Origin: Mucor racemosus
Taxonomy: Eukaryota; Mucoromycota; Mucoromycetes; Mucorales; Mucoraceae
Reading direction: 5' to 3'
NCBI GenBank assembly: GCA_027405735.1
Contig: JAPEHQ010000001.1
Coordinates: forward strand, 3,720,001 to 3,784,000
Length of the DNA: 64,000 nt
The translations under genes were made by a program, and so were the position numbers. Position 1 is the first letter of the stretch. Every line of letters starts with the position of its first letter. The notes below the pieces were generated by a model, which was not told where the DNA came from, ran no database searches, and saw only the letters and a list, made by a program, of their open reading frames with translations. Shown here one piece after another: positions 34,406 to 46,249 of the stretch.

Positions 34406-35969
34406 TGCATACGCTCATTCATTCCCCACTTTTTAATAATCCATTAGAAAGAAATTTCCGTAATTCTATGTCCTTTCAATCATCGTGTATGCCCTTTCTT
34501 TTTATTATATATATTTTATGAAATCCACTTACTTCTTAGAAATAAAGTATTATGTTGTTGTTGTTGTGTGAGTGAGTTTGTTCTCATACTTGATCATTCG
34601 GGTAGGGTTCGGATCTTCTCTTTTTCCATACCACATTCAAGAACTGTCATCGGAATGGGGCGTTTTTTTTTTAAGCATGTAAACAAAATTGTGAGTGTGA
34701 GAATCCAACTATTTAATTTTTGTCTCCCTACGCCAATTATTTATCTGTTTATATTTTTTCAACCATTTAGAACTGTTATAATCATGTTTACATTTATAAA
34801 ATCATCAAGGAATATTTCATAATATATTAAAATCGGTAGAAAATGAACCCTCATAAAACAGCTCGATGGAAAAGCAATTTTATTAGCTTTTGATAAAAGA
34901 AAAAAAGAGTTTTATTAATTTTATATATTAAGCTTTGCTTTCAAGGTAGTTTTTTTATGTGTTATTCTGGAGCCGTGGTCAAAAAAATTCTCTACGGATT
35001 AAAAATGAGTAGATTTTTTAACGAAGTTTTATGATTAGCCGTATACAGGGCTAATGCTGAGTTTAATATTTCATACTCCACTTCCGATTGCCCGTATTTA
35101 AAACTCCGTTTGCGTTAATGCTGGGTAGGAAACTACATATTATTAGTGTGTTTTTGTAGTTTTATTATGTTTTTTAACGCAAATATACTATATTACTTTA
35201 AAGAACACAATGGTTTTAATTTATACATGAATTACTTTATATGTGCATTTTATTTGGCAAAATAGCAAAATTCTTTGTCGGTGTTTACATTTAAAATAAA
35301 ATACTCCGCATTACTTCGTTTCGGAGTTTAAATATAGTGTTGCCTATACGTTGAATGTTTACCAAAAAAAATAATGATTGAGAACCACAATTGAACAAAA
35401 ACAAATACTACGATATTTAAAAAATGGTTTGTATTATATTTTTTAAAATTCAAAATAATTTTAAAGTTTTTTGATACTCCAAAAATTATTTAAAAAATGT
35501 TTCACGAGTGCCGACAGGTCAGCAAAATTATTGAATATTTATTAGTTTCTTGATTTATTCCATGGCTTTTGCAGTTTTTTTTTATGATAAACCCAATTTT
35601 ACGCAATCATGGAACCTTCAAAATAAAATATACGTAGTAATGTATATATTTTGCATTAATAAACTCAAGAAATAAAATACGCACGGTGATGAGTCATGTG
35701 ATACAAGCCCTCTCATTCAATTGTGAAAAAGTAAGCAGAATTGCAATTGATTTGTTCGTCGCACACTATAGCAAAAAAGATATACACATCAAAACAAACT
35801 ATTATTATTTTTTAAATACCCCACTTGTTATTTTACCCCACAATTTTTTTTTAACCAGAATAACGTAAAAAAAAAAAGAAGGTATAAACCACTTTAGGAT
35901 CAACATCACCCTTAAAATATCACCCTTTCTCTCTCTCTCTTTTTTTTCTTTTTTAAAAAATAAATTATT
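34336..35969. other. Intergenic region between HSF and acyltransferase
   Basis: T-rich tract at 34372-34406. A possible inverted-repeat element is listed separately at 35095-35335. The short frame 34568-34822 is probably spurious. Confidence 0.4.
35095..35335. repeat. Possible MITE-like inverted repeat
   Basis: The left arm atttaaaactccgtttgcg and the right arm cgtttcggagtttaaat are imperfect inverted copies about 26 bp long, with taatgc/gcatta continuing the match inward. They enclose about 190 bp of AT-rich DNA. No clear target duplication. Confidence 0.35.
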
Positions 35970-38900
35970 ATGGAAGATAGTAAAACCGAGAAACGCATAC
36001 AAGAACTTGTAGAAGAATATAAAAAATCTGGCGAAGATTATACTGTGGATAATCCTCGAGCACTCAAAATTCATGTCAAAAGAGATTTGACATACAATGA
36101 AAGAGAACATCGCAATGTTGTGTTAGTGTGCAAGATATAAAAGCATTATAGTTACTAATTGTGTATATAAAACAGTGAAAAAGAACCACGCCGTATTAGA
36201 GAAGATCCAGTTGCATTCATGCTTAATATTGGGTTATTTTATCAAGGCGCTGTAAGCATTTAAAGTTATATGCAAATTATTTAAAATAATAAATAATCTT
36301 TACAGGGTTGGAGAGGATATAAAAACTATATTGGAACCAAAATCTTATACCCTAGTTATTCAGGGAAGATGAAGCAAGTAGTACTAGATAGTAAAAAAGG
36401 TAATATAGATACACTTTTTTAGGATAGTATTATCTTTCTTGGTCTGATCTCTTTCCCTTTTTTTTTTTTTAACATAGTACAAGATATCATTACTCAATTA
36501 GCAAATCGACAAACCGAAATCCTGGTTGCTCAAAAGAAATGGAAACCAAATGATAAAAGAATTGAAAAACAAAGAAAAGCATTGAGAAAAGAACTTGAAG
36601 TAGTCGCAAAAGCTATTGCTGAAAAAGCAATTGCAACCGTAGACAGTGTTCGTACATTGAGGTAATATCAAAAGAAAAATATCTATCAATCAAGTAAATG
36701 ACATTGGTCCCGTTTCTTTCCCCCATTTTTACTATTCTAGATTCTTTGCCTTTGTAGTAAATAATATTCTTGTACGACTTTATCATCAGGGCGTTCATAT
36801 TAGAGAAAGCGAATGGGTTGAGGTAAGATTTACAATCTTCATTTATGGTGTAATAATTGGGTTTTGAGCCTCTTTTTTTATAGCTGAAAAGAGTCGCTTT
36901 AATGGCTCAAGAAAAGAAACAATCTCTTATCTTTTTGCCATCTCATAAATCGCATATTGATTATTTAGTTGTATCTTACTTGATGTACAGGTTAGGTATG
37001 AAATCCCTTTTTTTTTTTACTCACGCACAAAAAAGAAAAAGAAAACTAAAATATTTTTAGGTATACAAATCCCTCATATTGTAGCTGGAGATAATCTTGA
37101 TATGCCTGTGGTCGGTAAATTATTGAAGTCATCTGGTGCCATTTTTATCCGTAGAGAATGGGGTAATGATGAATTATACAAGACAGTTTTGGAAGAATAT
37201 ATGGCTACATTGCTAGCCCAAGGAAGTAAGTTTTTTGTGTTGTGTGTGTGTGTGATGATCATTTTGGGATAATTAACTTGTTTCGTAGTGAATTTTGAAT
37301 GTTTTGTTGAGGGAACTCGTTCTAGATTAGGCAAATTACTTCAACCAAAATTGGGTGTAGTAAAGATCATTTTAGATGCTTTTGTTGATAATCGTTTCTC
37401 AGATTGTCACATTGTACCTATTTCACTTGGTTATGATAAGATTATTGAAACCTCTAGTTATGCAACTGAATTACTTGGCACTCCTAAAGAAAAAGAAAGT
37501 TTATGGTAATATTTGTAGTTTTCCCTTGTTTCTTTGTTATTTACTTGTATTATAATTTAGGGGTATTCTTACAAATAGCAGATTATTACAATTAAAATGG
37601 GGCCGTGTTGATGGTTTGTATATCAAGGGGTTAAAAACCAACTTTTTTTTGGGGGTTTTTTTTTTGCTAATAACTTGTATATTATAGTTCGCTTGGGTAA
37701 ACCATATTCGTTGAAAGATTGGCTTGAAGATCAAATTAAAATGAGAGGGTAATTTTTTTTTTTTTTTTTTTTTTTTTGGTTCCTGAATTTTATTTTCTGA
37801 TCTGACACCTATTTTTTAAAAATAGCCCAATGGATCTTACTGATTCCGCACAAAAATCAATTTTATTGAAATCTTTAGGATATAGGTATATAAATTAAGC
37901 TTTTGATTATATTTATGCATGCATGACTAATATTTTCCAAACAGAGTCCTTGCTGATATTGTGAGTAGATGTTTCAAATGTCTCCCTAAATATCAATTTT
38001 GTATAAACTAACAAATTACATCTTCAAACATGTTAGAATGCTATTTCTGTAGTTATGCCATCTGCATTAGTAGGCACAGTTATTCTGACATTGAGAGGAA
38101 GAGGTGTTGGTAGAAGTGAATTGATTAGAAGAGTAGATTGGTTGAAAAAGATTATCGAAGATAAAGGTGGTCAAGTATCTGAATTCCATGATATGTCTAC
38201 AGGAGAAATTGTTGACAAGTAAGTTGTTGATTTTCTTGGGTAATATACAATAAAAAAAAAACTAATCTCATAATAGAACTGTGGTTATTCATAAAGACCT
38301 TATTGGCGAAAGAAAAGGAAAAGATATTGTTGAACCTACATTCTATCCTATCGCTGCTTTTGAACTCTCCTATTACCGCAATCAAGTTATTCATCTCTTT
38401 GTAGAAGAAGCTATTGTTTGTGCTGCTCTTTATTCTGTAGTTAAAAAGGGTGGTGGAAAACCTTTGCAAAGAATGCAATATGCTGATCTATTGGATGAAA
38501 TATCTTTCCTCTCTAGTCTATTGAAATTAGATATGATTTATAGACCTGGTGGAGTTGAAAGAAATACAAGACGTACTATTCAATGGCTTGCTGATAACAA
38601 TGTCATTGAATTATGTGAGGATGGTTGGGTAGGATTATCTGATTTAGAGAGAAATTGTGGTAGAGAAAACTATGGTATGTGATCTATATATATGGAAGCA
38701 TTTTCCTAGGAACTAATATCATATTATGGTAGATTTCCTTTGCTTTATGATCTGGCCATTTATCGAATCATATTGGTTAGCGGCTGTCAGTTTATTCACA
38801 TTAGCGCCTCCTAGTGTTATCGCAGGACAAGACCCTATTTGGGTTGATAGTAAATTATTTGCCAATCGAACTCAATCGTTAGGCAAGACACTCTATTATC

Positions 38901-39316
38901 AAGGCGATCTCAGTTATCTAGAGGCAGTTAATAAGGAAACATTGAGTAATGCATTTGTTCGATATGAAGAACAAGACATTTTACTCAAAAAACGTCATTC
39001 TAATCCTAAACCATGGTCTGAAGTGGCTATCAGTCCTGCCTATACCCCTGAGCGTCAAAATGGTATATTAATGCCTAGAGGACATTTGTGGGAATTAGTA
39101 GATCATATCGGTAGATTTAGACGTGAGGGTAAAAATAGAAGAGATAATGCTACTGTTAGTTCTCGAGTACTTCGAATAGCTGATATTCTTGGAGAAGATA
39201 ATGCTGTTCCTACTGCTAATCAAAAAGCAGCTGCTAAAAAGAATCCTATAGTAACTGATACCAGTAATAATAATAATAATAATAATAACAATAATAATAA
39301 TAAGGCTAAAATATAA
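35970..39316 (+). CDS. PlsB-type glycerol-3-phosphate / dihydroxyacetone-phosphate acyltransferase, GNPAT-like
   Basis: Acylates glycerol-3-phosphate or DHAP, the first step of glycerolipid or ether-lipid synthesis. Fifteen exons: 35970-36121, 36176-36251, 36306-36399, 36478-36661, 36741-36822, 36884-36995, 37061-37225, 37289-37505, 37561-37613, 37688-37748, 37826-37885, 37945-37960, 38037-38218, 38277-38674 and 38733-39316. They sum to 811 residues in frame, including a 16-nt micro-exon. The four acyltransferase motifs are present: LPSHKSHIDY (H-X4-D), SSGAIFIRR, FVEGTRSRLGK and IVPISLGYD. The C-terminus is a poly-Asn run from an (AAT)n tract, then KAKI; AKI fits the PTS1 consensus and is a known fungal peroxisomal signal, which favours the peroxisomal DHAP acyltransferase (GNPAT) branch. 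Substrate choice is an inference. Confidence 0.91.
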
Positions 39317-39986
39317 AAAAAAAAAAAAAAAAAGTCTCTCTAATCAATAATAAAAAAAAAGTATATATAGTAATGATAAACCATGTAAAATGCACAGTCT
39401 GTTTATGTTTATGCTCTACCATCCCATGTATGTATCTTACATATATATACATTCATATTATGAATGTATACTTCTCTATACAAATGTACATATATATTCG
39501 AATCATACCATACCATATCATATCATAATCAGATCTTAACCTAAATGATTGTTGTTGCTGTTCAAGTTGATTTACGAATTAAGCGTACATAGAGAGCCAA
39601 TGTACATCAAATTTGTATACATATACATAAATATTGATATTCATTTTCTTTGTTCTACTATTGCCGCATTTTTTTAAATAGGGAAACAGGTTTTTTCTAG
39701 CTTTTCCTCAGGTGATGGCATATTTTAAAGAATTTTTATGCTAGTTCTTAAATGTAAAAAGATTATGAAACTATATATTTGTTAACTATACATATTTATT
39801 GTTACTGTAGTAGTTTTTATTCGAGAAAAACATATACAAGCACTGCTTTGCTTCAATACGCATTAAGAACTTACTCCTTAAAATGCAAATCTTTTGACGT
39901 AACACAACCTTTTCAGTAAATATATATAAGTATATATTCCATTCTTTTTACTGTTTTCTATAAGTAATAAACCCTTATTTAATAAA
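39317..39986. other. Intergenic, nothing recognised
   Basis: Poly-A and AT dinucleotide tracts. No coding signal. Contains the promoter of the next gene. Confidence 0.4.
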
Positions 39987-41681
39987 ATGCCAAATTTTCA
40001 TTACCAAGAAGACGCTGTTTCACCTACTTCAACCGAAAGACTATTGCTTGATTATCTTCGACCGCAATTAGAAAAAAACGATCAAACAGATGAAATATAT
40101 CATAATAACTATGAAACAAATTCTTTATGTCAAAGAGAACTATACTTTCCAAAGTCTGTATTAAATGATACGTTTACAATTATCGATGAAGAAGAGCAAC
40201 AGCAGTTTCAAGATGCAGACATTACTATTGAATTAACCAATTTTTCTGACCTTCAAATTGCATTAAAAGATATTGAAGATCTTGAACCAACAGCTATGAG
40301 AGCAAGATCAAATTATCATCAACAAAGAACAGCAGAAGATGATTTAATCAACTTTAATACAACAGAATTCATAGTCCCGCCATCTGTACGTCTCAATATT
40401 GAAAGTTCACAAATACTAGATATGCTCATGGCTCGCGCTGTGCAACATTGGTGCTGCATTGGATTTAAGGTTGCTCCCATAAGTGTTGACCTTATTAAAA
40501 ATTGGCATAAAGCGCCCCAACCAATTGTATATTGTGTAGCATCAATCAGTTTAGTTACATTTATGGATCAGCAGATTCAAAACAACAGTTTATACTTTAA
40601 ACAAGCAGCTATGGTATTTTATGAACAGGCAAGAAACAAATTGGATGATATTCTATTTGATGATATGCAACCACTTATTATTCAATCGTATTTCTGTCTT
40701 AGTTATACATCTAATTTATTAAGATTATATGAACAACAACGTACTTGGGGCGGTTTAGCATCTATTTCACTTCAACATTTAGCCGAAAGCCAATTATCTA
40801 AATCCAAACCATTAGATAACTTGACATTAGGATGTTGGTTTAGATGGTATTATGTCGATGCGTGGATGTGTTTAAGCTTAAATAGAGATTGTTTACTACC
40901 AGATACAGTACCTTGGATTAATATGAATAATATAGAAAGATTATCACTTGCAAAACTTAAATCAGATCAACATGATTTATATAGTTTTGCTTATCTAACA
41001 TGGTATATGCGACGGTATATTCGAGCATTACATTCCGGTAAAATATTTATAAACCAACAACAAAAAATTCCTTCCAGCTATTACTATACAATTACAAAAG
41101 ATTTAACATGTTGGTATTCTCAATTGCCAAAATACAACACTATATCCGAGCTTCACTTACATTTGTGTTACAATTCCATGCGTCTTGTTGTTCTTTATCA
41201 ATTCCTAAACCCACAACAACAACCACCAAACGATATTTTAATCGACTGCCTTGAAACAAATTTGGAATTATTACAAGCGTTACAATACCTTAAAACATTA
41301 GGGTGTGATCAAAGTACATATCATCACATGTTTTTTGCTATTCATAATACAGCAAAACGAATTTTACAATATAACACTCATAGATTTGAGCCTTACGCAG
41401 AAGAACAACTCAAAATTAACCTCATGTTGCTCAAAAGTACGCAGGCGTATGCACATGATGTATTTCAAATGAAAATTTATGCACAAAAGATTCAAGATCA
41501 ATTTACTAGGATGAAAATCACGATACCAACAAATTCTTCTAATGGTAGTATTACTGTATTTAAACAAACTCATGGTAATGATATGTTGAAGCCTATCACG
41601 TTGCCACAACAGCCATTACAAACAGTATTTAAAAATGAACAGCAAAGAAAAATTTCTACTAAAAGAAAAAAGACGCAATAA
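39987..41681 (+). CDS. Fungal transcription-factor middle-homology-region-like protein without a zinc cluster
   Basis: Single exon, 564 residues. The N-terminal 130 residues are acidic (IDEEEQQQFQDADI). From about residue 145 the protein is helical and resembles the fungal-specific transcription factor domain: LDMLMARAVQHWCCIGF, YCVASISLVTFMDQQ, YFKQAAMVFYEQARNKLDDI, LGCWFRWYYVDAWMCLSLNR. The C-terminus is basic (RKISTKRKKTQ), possibly a nuclear signal. No Cys6 DNA-binding cluster or other DNA-binding motif was found in the frame or in the 600 bp upstream. It may therefore work through a partner, or an upstream exon is missed. The family call rests on fold-like pattern, not on diagnostic residues. 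Confidence 0.6.
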   Translation: MPNFHYQEDAVSPTSTERLLLDYLRPQLEKNDQTDEIYHNNYETNSLCQRELYFPKSVLNDTFTIIDEEEQQQFQDADITIELTNFSDLQIALKDIEDLEPTAMRARSNYHQQRTAEDDLINFNTTEFIVPPSVRLNIESSQILDMLMARAVQHWCCIGFKVAPISVDLIKNWHKAPQPIVYCVASISLVTFMDQQIQNNSLYFKQAAMVFYEQARNKLDDILFDDMQPLIIQSYFCLSYTSNLLRLYEQQRTWGGLASISLQHLAESQLSKSKPLDNLTLGCWFRWYYVDAWMCLSLNRDCLLPDTVPWINMNNIERLSLAKLKSDQHDLYSFAYLTWYMRRYIRALHSGKIFINQQQKIPSSYYYTITKDLTCWYSQLPKYNTISELHLHLCYNSMRLVVLYQFLNPQQQPPNDILIDCLETNLELLQALQYLKTLGCDQSTYHHMFFAIHNTAKRILQYNTHRFEPYAEEQLKINLMLLKSTQAYAHDVFQMKIYAQKIQDQFTRMKITIPTNSSNGSITVFKQTHGNDMLKPITLPQQPLQTVFKNEQQRKISTKRKKTQ

Positions 41682-41719
41682 ATTTTTAATTTTTGAGAGG
41701 AATGTTATAGTTCATATTT

Positions 41720-41721
<2 letters not shown>

Positions 41722-41766
<45 letters not shown>
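41722..41766. repeat. (TG)n microsatellite
   Basis: About 22 TG dinucleotides in the 3' region between the converging MHR-like and PX-PB1 genes. Confidence 0.95.
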
Positions 41767-41769
<3 letters not shown>

Positions 41770-41903
41770 ATATATAGAAAAAACGAAAGTATAATATATG
41801 AAAAAAAAAAAGAGTGTGTGGCAATATAAAGAAAGAGAGAGTATATACATGAAATGGATGTCAAGGAGGTTCATTTAAGGAGAGAGAGAGAGTGTGTGTG
41901 TGT

Positions 41904-43166
41904 TTACATAATGCATCGTAGTGTCACCTTTTCAAGTCGATTCCACTTTGTGTGCATAATTTGTACAAGATCTTGTTCTTTATTAATCAATACAGCAGGG
42001 AGTACCATTTCATTTTTTGCAGATGAAGAAGCAATACTACAGCAACTACTATTACTGTCATTAAACAATAGGACAACTTCTTCTTGTACATGAACACTGC
42101 TACCCATACTAGGATCGGAAAATTTCTGTGCTATGCGAGAACGTAAATCAATCAGGGCAATAGATCGAGGCACCTGAAGAACTATGATATTATCAACATC
42201 ATAAATGACTTTGATTTTGATTGTAGGTTTTAGTTGTGGTAAGTTACTGATGCTACTAACACTAGGACTAGGCATGATTGTCGTTGCGCATGTACTGGTA
42301 CTAAGATGACTTGATGCGATGCTGCCAGATCGACTACTATTGGTAGACTCTGATAAAGGATGTTGTTGTTGTTGTTCTTTAATGCAAAGAGATGATTTAC
42401 TCTTTTTTAACTCTCCTTTATAAGAATTGGTGTTACATTGTTGAAATGATCGGATTGTACTAGTTGCATTCTTTGTAGTAGTAGTAGTAGTAGTATTAGT
42501 AGCAGTAGTAGTGTTGATAGGTGTTGACATGGATGGTTGAGGTTGATTTACGTTACTACGATGCCAAATTTTATTTGCTGCTTGACTACAAAGAGAAGAT
42601 AGTCCATTGCTAGTACTTGTACTAGATGTTGGTGGTGAACGTGCAAGAAATGATGTACATCTTAATCTTTTCCATTTTGAAGATGATGTTGTGGTTGATG
42701 GTGAATCTGGTGGAATACAGTTTTCTTGCTCATTTTCTAATATCAAATCAGATTGTTGAATATCAAAGAATTCCAATACAAAAAATGATTCTGTAATCAT
42801 TGATTGTTTATAGAATAAAATGTTTAAAAATTGTTCAAGCTCTTCTGCACGTTGAGCATGTAATTGTTTACTGATAGGTAATAGATTTAATCTACTTTTA
42901 ATTTTGGGTGGTAAACGTGAACCAGCACGTTGCTTTGTAGTGTTGAATCTTTCATGTAATTTTTGTGATAATTGAGTAAAATCTTCGTATCTTCTTGCAA
43001 TCAAAAATGGTCTTTTTTTGTGTGGTTCAACTTTAATTATATACCAAATCTTTTGATCATTTCGTTTTTCAAATGAAATAATAGATGCTGAATCAATAGT
43101 AAATCCTAATTTTGTGGTAGTATTCAAACTAAAAGAGGGCTTCATCATTGGCGATACTGAAGGCAT
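41904..43166 (-). CDS. PX-PB1 domain protein
   Basis: 420 residues in one exon. An N-terminal PX phosphoinositide-binding domain (about residues 10-135) has WYIIKVEPHKKRPFLIARRY followed by EDF, with the RRYEDF lipid-contact motif, and a PPK turn. A Ser/Thr-rich linker with poly-Thr follows. The C-terminal PB1-like domain (about 325-420) opens TIKIKVIYDVDNIIVLQVPR and ends NRLEKVTLRCIM. PX plus PB1 recalls Bem1 and NADPH-oxidase organisers, but no SH3 domain is visible, so it may be a polarity or Nox scaffold of reduced form. The frame is open further upstream to 43322, but that part is translated (TATG)n microsatellite (YTYTYTHTY), so the ATG at 43166 (MPSVSPMMKPSF) is chosen. Confidence 0.8.
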   Translation of the reverse strand: MPSVSPMMKPSFSLNTTTKLGFTIDSASIISFEKRNDQKIWYIIKVEPHKKRPFLIARRYEDFTQLSQKLHERFNTTKQRAGSRLPPKIKSRLNLLPISKQLHAQRAEELEQFLNILFYKQSMITESFFVLEFFDIQQSDLILENEQENCIPPDSPSTTTSSSKWKRLRCTSFLARSPPTSSTSTSNGLSSLCSQAANKIWHRSNVNQPQPSMSTPINTTTATNTTTTTTTKNATSTIRSFQQCNTNSYKGELKKSKSSLCIKEQQQQHPLSESTNSSRSGSIASSHLSTSTCATTIMPSPSVSSISNLPQLKPTIKIKVIYDVDNIIVLQVPRSIALIDLRSRIAQKFSDPSMGSSVHVQEEVVLLFNDSNSSCCSIASSSAKNEMVLPAVLINKEQDLVQIMHTKWNRLEKVTLRCIM

Positions 43167-43223
43167 GTTGAATGATAAGTGAAAAAAGAAAGAGAAAGAG
43201 AAAAAGTTTTTGATGTTTATATG

Positions 43224-43270
<47 letters not shown>

Positions 43271-43696
43271 GTGTGTATGTATATGTATATATATACCCAG
43301 GTATGAAATGTTTAAGGAGCATTTTACATTAAGTTACTATGTCTCTGACCCCCTTGAGAAAATGGTGTGTAAATATATACATATATATATATTACACAGA
43401 CCCCAATTGTCATATAAAATTACATTCAAGGAGGTTTCAATATCTGAACTGAGGTCAAGTATGTTTACAAGAATGGCGTGAGTTGATCTCATGCGCACTT
43501 TTTATGCCTATAATAAGTTGAGTCTGGACTCCCCTTGATTTTTTTTGCGCTAAATGTGGTCAATCTCCGGGAAATTTTAATACAAGTTCATCACTTTACT
43601 ATGTAGATATTTCAATTTGATTGTTTCTTTTGTTTTTGTTGCACATTACATGGTTTAAATCTTATACAACTTTGATGTTATCATCTCTTGCCCCTG

Positions 43697-43730
<34 letters not shown>

Positions 43731-44213
43731 AAGAAAAAAGATATTTTGAAACGAACCATCAAGATATACATGCAGCGAATTAATACTTTGAACTCTGATA
43801 GCAAGTATTTGTAATGCTAAACCAGATGAGCTCATGAAAAATGCATTTCATCAAGAGAATTTTGCCCCTTTGTTGCAGGCAATCCTATTGTGTCATACGT
43901 GATCAAACTTAAAATATTAAAAACGATTATTTAGCGAGTTTTTAATGTTTTTAAACAAAATAAAAATATACGCATAAATTTAACACATTAAATTAATATA
44001 CTAATGTATTTGATTAACGACAAATGCTCAGGAATACACTGAAATAATCCTGTAAATCTATGCAATTTTCAAAATTGATGTGCGAAATTGTATACAAAAT
44101 CAAAGGGGGTCACAGCTTTCTGCCATACTCGAGTTTTCGAGATACTCTTTTTTGTTGGTTCCTGATACATAATTACGTGCTTGATAAAACCTGTATGTCT
44201 TTTATAGAATAAA
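43167..44213. other. Divergent intergenic region with microsatellites
   Basis: Contains (AT)n at 43228-43258, a TATG-rich tract and (TTA)n near 43702-43727. Otherwise no signal. Holds promoters of the PX-PB1 and dynactin genes. Confidence 0.5.
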
Positions 44214-46213
44214 ATGCTATCAATAGACTATAAAGAACCTATCCCGTTTGTGGATTATTACTGTGCATGCTCAGCTAAAAAGGAACACACCTCTTTGAAT
44301 TCAGAAATACCTGAAACCACACCCACAACAACTAATTCTACTACAACAGATATTAATACACCAAGCACAACAACTTCTACACCTAATACAACAGCAGTTG
44401 AAAGTGCTGCTTCAGTTACTGGACGCCATTTATTATCAAATCAAGCTTCAAATTATTTATACCCACTTTCACGTCTCTATTTTTGTGAAGATTGTCATCA
44501 AATAAGATGTCCTTCTTGCGTTCAAGATGAAATAGTTTCTTATTATTGCCCAAACTGTCTTTTTGAGGTAAAATGATAATACTCGGTTAAATCAAGTTTA
44601 TTTAAATTTAGTTATTATAGGTTCCTACTGCTAGTGTGAAAAGTGAAAAGAATAGATGTGCTAGAAATTGTTTCCAATGTCCAATTTGCCAAAATACTTT
44701 ATCTGTTGTTGCAGCTCAGGAACCGACTCAATTGTCTGCTTCAGGTCCTGCTCCCGGTCCTTATTTTTTGGCTTGTAATGTATGTCGTTGGAATTCACAA
44801 GAAATCAACATGACATTTGAAAAACCTACAAGTTTGGCATGTAAGTATCAGGTTTTTGTTTTGTTTTTTCAAAAAGATACTAATATATTTATTTATTAGT
44901 GCAATTACAAAAAAATGAAGAGGCATTGCCTGATGCAAAAGAATTCGATCAATTAAAAGAACATTTTGAAAAGTATTTAAGAGTAAATTCGCCACCATCA
45001 CTGCCTACAAGCTTTTTATCTTTTTCTAGTTCAACAGCTTTTAGTAAATACATGGGAAGTCAATTTCAACATGATTCACAAATGCAACAAGGAAAGTTGG
45101 ATGATATTAGTGATTATGAACCAAGTGTACAAATACCAGATGATGATGTGAAATTATTGGAATCAATGACAACTTTAAGAAGTGTTGATGGAGGTAAAAT
45201 ATGAGGAACAAAAGATTTAGGATACAAGTGTTTTAAACGTTGTTTTTGATAGTTTCAACTTTGCCTCAACGATTTTCCCAATTACATGATCAGCCCTATG
45301 GATTGTCGTAAGTAGATTCAGTGAATTGATATATTCAATAACCTAATTTATCTCTCAAATACACAGAAAAGTACATCCTCAGCGTATTCATTTAGCCATC
45401 AAAAGATCAAAACGTTGTCGTAATTGTCGACACATTTTGATAAAACCTGAGCAAAAGGCTCAAGCAACTCGATTCAAGATTAAATTGGTTGCCATGTAAG
45501 TGATTTTCGTACATTTTGATGGAAATGACCGCTCTAACGTGTTTTAATAGGAATTACATACCCACAATTACCTTATTGAAACTTCCCAGAAAGAATTGGC
45601 CACTTCAAGTAAATGTACCTACTCAACTTGTACTCAAGTTTACAAACCCATTATATGAAGAGATGAATATTACATTAGCAACACCTCAAATTAGAAAGAA
45701 ACCCACAGATGATGAGGAAACCGAGCATAAAATTAGAGGCAAAGTTACAATTTTATCACCTCATTTCACTGTGGGAGCTTATAACGAAACAATTGAATAC
45801 GATGATGAAATGTATCCAACTGGAAATCGACGAACTAATACCAACTTTGCTGCTACTTCATATGTAGATGGTGTTTATGAAAAGAGAAACAACTACACAA
45901 GTATTCTAGTTGAAGTTATACCTGAGAAAGCAGGAGAATTCAAGGTAAATTTACACACACATTCAGCGGGATTAATATGGGCATAATAAACATTGCATTG
46001 TACATGTAGTTTCCTTTGCTTGTAACCTACAATTACAAATCAGATGAAGATCGAATGGACGTTTCATCAGGAGATATAGATGCTGATGATATGGATGATA
46101 TGGATGTTGATGATAGTATGGATGGTTCAAAAAAATCTTCTCTTAGATTTGATGATGATAAGATTAAAAGCTATTCTTTCTGGTGTCTTATTGGGCTTGG
46201 ATCAGCAGTATAA
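44214..46213 (+). CDS. DCTN4: Dynactin subunit 4 (p62)
   Basis: Pointed-end component of the dynactin complex that links dynein to cargo. Exons are 44214-44567, 44621-44840, 44900-45193, 45253-45307, 45367-45495, 45551-45944 and 46010-46213, giving 549 residues in frame. Zinc-binding Cys pairs lie in the N-terminal third: CACS, CEDCHQIRCPSC, YYCPNC, CPICQNT, CNVC. A further pair CRNC sits in RSKRCRNCRHILIKPEQKA. The middle and C-terminal part reads NYIPTITLLKLP, VLKFTNPLYEEMNITLA, with a beta-rich layout as in DCTN4, and an acidic DDMDDMDVDD stretch precedes the end. Its stop codon is only 36 bp from the stop of the converging YOS1 gene, so their 3' UTRs must overlap. An intact dynactin gene shares the window with decayed dynein intermediate-chain fragments. 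Confidence 0.93.
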
Positions 46214-46249
46214 TAATACAATTCGTATTTAGGTATATTTATTTCTTAT

